Shown here in pieces: positions 6,910 to 6,951 of a DNA stretch of 6,951 bases. Source of the stretch: an uncultured Hyphomicrobiales bacterium. Its GTDB lineage: Bacteria > Pseudomonadota > Alphaproteobacteria > Rhizobiales > Aestuariivirgaceae. A program made the translations under genes and the position numbers. The first letter of the stretch is position 1, and each line of letters starts with the position of its first letter. The DNA lies in contig CAIYXE010000134.1 of assembly GCA_903930095.1 (NCBI GenBank), positions 1 to 6,951 of the forward strand, read 5' to 3'. Below the pieces are notes generated by a model. The model did not search any database, was not told the DNA's origin, and saw only the letters and a program-made list of their open reading frames with translations.

Positions 6910-6951
6910 GCGGCACCGAACTCTGCTATCTCCCCGCCGGTCTCATGGCGG
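6906..6951 (+). CDS. Second amidase, N-terminal fragment (runs off the right edge)
   Basis: A GTG at 6906-6908 overlaps the hydrolase stop as GTGA and opens a frame to the window end: 15 codons reading (V/M)SGTELCYLPAGLMA. This closely matches the start of the minus-strand amidase (MSNEDLCYLSATAAL), with S, L, C, Y, L and A identical in register and D/E exchanged. I infer a second amidase-signature enzyme, translationally coupled to the NylB-like hydrolase. No catalytic residues are in view because the fragment is so short, so the family rests on this motif, the overlap and the context. Confidence 0.65.
   Translation, partial: MSGTELCYLPAGLMA

Noticed and set aside
1..6951. Mobile elements, tRNAs, rRNAs, CRISPR arrays or phage genes
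   Set aside because: I saw no transposase motifs, repeat-spacer pattern, tRNA cloverleaf or integrase sequence. Codon style is uniform across the genes, giving no sign of a recent insertion inside the window.

Overview
The window reads as a compact catabolic and uptake locus from a GC-rich Gram-negative bacterium, most likely an alphaproteobacterium of the Rhizobiales (Hyphomicrobiales) type. That placement is an inference from the high GC content, GC-rich third codon positions, GGAG-type ribosome binding sites and the style of the proteins. Nothing in the sequence fixes a genus. It is almost entirely coding, and no gap longer than about 120 bases lacks a gene.

Layout: (1) 1-830, minus strand: the N-terminal 276 codons of an amidase-signature hydrolase that runs off the left edge. 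(2) 896-1639, plus: a short-chain dehydrogenase closely resembling mammalian DHRS6/BDH2, divergent from the amidase across a 65-bp gap. (3) 1640-1758: a 119-bp gap with a weak hairpin, a plausible sigma70-like promoter and a very strong Shine-Dalgarno sequence that fixes a TTG start. (4) 1759-5641: a complete polyamine-type ABC importer, in the order ATPase, permease, permease, periplasmic binding protein. It ends at a clear rho-independent terminator (5661-5690). (5) 5704-6909: a cytoplasmic serine hydrolase of the class C beta-lactamase fold that looks like 6-aminohexanoate-dimer hydrolase (NylB). (6) 6906-6951: the first 15 codons of a second amidase, overlapping the hydrolase stop by four bases and sharing its N-terminal motif with the amidase on the left.

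Interpretation: a Pot-type importer for a small cationic substrate is bracketed by three cytoplasmic amide or ester hydrolases. Two are amidase-signature enzymes, the fold of NylA (6-aminohexanoate cyclic-dimer hydrolase), and one is NylB-like, with the remembered NylB catalytic residues in place. The economical reading is that an amine-bearing amide, such as an omega-amino-acid oligoamide or N-acyl polyamine, is imported and then hydrolysed inside the cell. The DHRS6-like dehydrogenase would process a hydroxy- or keto-acid product. The families are seen directly; the shared substrate is inference, and the natural substrates of NylB-like enzymes are poorly known.
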